The position numbers were made by a program, and so were the translations under genes. A model generated the notes under the pieces. That model worked only from the letters and a program-made list of their open reading frames with translations, was not told where the DNA came from and did not search any database. A DNA stretch of 12,875 bases from H17-190 sp034435615 (GTDB lineage Bacteria > Chloroflexota > Dehalococcoidia > SM23-28-2 > HRBIN24), in contig DAOTWZ010000022.1 in the NCBI GenBank assembly GCA_034435615.1, positions 1 to 12,875 on the forward strand. The letters are read 5' to 3'. Below are positions 12,475 to 12,875 of this stretch, in pieces. Position 1 is the stretch's first letter. Each line of letters begins with the position of its first letter.

Positions 12475-12875
12475 ATGAAAGCGGCCGAGCTCCTGGTGCG
12501 CTGCCTGGAGAACGAGGGCGTCCGCTTCGTCTTCGGCGTGCCGGGGGAGGAGGTGCTGGAGATCATGGACGCCCTTTCCCGCTCCTCCATCCGCTTCATC
12601 GTCACCCGGCACGAGCAGGGGGCCGCCTTCATGGCCGACGCCTACGGCCGTCTGACGGGCCGCGCCGGCGTCTGCCTGGCCACCCTGGGGCCGGGCGCCA
12701 CCAACCTGACCACCGGCATCGCCGATGCCCAGTTGGACTTCGCCCCGCTGGTGGCCATCACCGGCCAGACGGGACTGGAGCGGCTCCACAAGGAGTCGCA
12801 CCAGTTCGTGGACGTGGTCAAGATCTTCGAGGCGGTCACCCAGTGGAACATCCGCGTCCACCGCCCCGAGACCAT
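12475..12875 (+). CDS. ThDP-dependent enzyme, acetolactate synthase-like (5' part); possible 2-oxoglutarate decarboxylase
   Basis: Only the first 133 codons are present; the gene runs off the window. They form the N-terminal ThDP-binding (PYR) domain: KAAELLVRCLENEGV, FGVPGEE, the cofactor-activating Glu in RHEQGAAFMADAYGRL (E47), LGPGATNLTTG and ITGQ. This is the family that includes acetolactate synthase, glyoxylate carboligase and the cyanobacterial 2-oxoglutarate decarboxylase, which is often annotated as acetolactate synthase. The segment HKESHQFVDVVKIFEAVTQWN is not what I expect of standard biosynthetic IlvB (which usually has a QE...Tp/HSF pattern). Start ATG with GGGGG 5 bases upstream. 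Its position directly after SSADH favours the decarboxylase reading, but the C-terminal half that would decide is missing. Confidence 0.85.
   Translation, partial: MKAAELLVRCLENEGVRFVFGVPGEEVLEIMDALSRSSIRFIVTRHEQGAAFMADAYGRLTGRAGVCLATLGPGATNLTTGIADAQLDFAPLVAITGQTGLERLHKESHQFVDVVKIFEAVTQWNIRVHRPET

Noticed and set aside
1..12875. CRISPR array, insertion sequence or phage genes
   Set aside because: No regularly spaced long repeats, transposase motifs or terminal inverted repeats were seen. All coding capacity is accounted for by metabolic and regulatory genes.

Overview
The window comes from a GC-rich bacterium (roughly two thirds G+C by eye). It uses strong AGGAGG-type ribosome binding sites, encodes CCA in at least one tRNA gene, and anchors its phosphate-binding protein as a lipoprotein. 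No marker gene settles the lineage. The mix of a thioredoxin-type ArsC, GabD1-type SSADH and OmpR-family regulators would suit a Chloroflexota-like or other deep-branching high-GC group, but that is a guess. Gene density is high and no stretch over about 150 bases lacks an explanation.

Layout. (1) 1-212: two tandem tRNA genes on the minus strand, Leu(GAG) then Gly(GCC), with a promoter lying just past the end of the neighbouring kinase gene. (2) 225-2209, minus strand: an OmpR-family response regulator and its sensor kinase (2-bp gap). They are divergent from a secreted helical-repeat protein (2354-3022, plus strand). The 144-bp space between them carries TAATCT-like elements at helical spacing, pointing outward towards both genes. 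(3) A hairpin at 3046-3073 lies between the convergent ends of the secreted protein gene and the phosphate operon. (4) 3153-10900, minus strand: a complete phosphate-response locus, in transcription order phoB-type regulator, phoR-type kinase, histidine phosphatase, then (after a Pho-box-like promoter) pstS, pstC, pstA, pstB and an arsC-phoU reading frame. (5) 11031-12875, plus strand: a succinate-semialdehyde dehydrogenase followed by the 5' part of a ThDP-dependent acetolactate-synthase-like gene that runs off the window.

How it works together. PhoR/PhoB should sense phosphate limitation and activate pstSCAB through the 10-11 bp spaced repeats upstream of pstS. PhoU should feed transporter state back to PhoR. 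Arsenate enters through phosphate carriers, so an arsenate reductase in the same transcript makes sense. Unusually, the ArsC frame runs into PhoU with no stop codon, although PhoU keeps its own excellent ribosome binding site. The last two genes match the pairing used by cyanobacteria to bypass 2-oxoglutarate dehydrogenase (2-oxoglutarate decarboxylase plus SSADH), so the partial gene may not be an acetolactate synthase at all.

Most worth following up: the ArsC-PhoU fusion, the SSADH/ThDP-enzyme pair, and the divergent regulator-binding array at 2236-2301.
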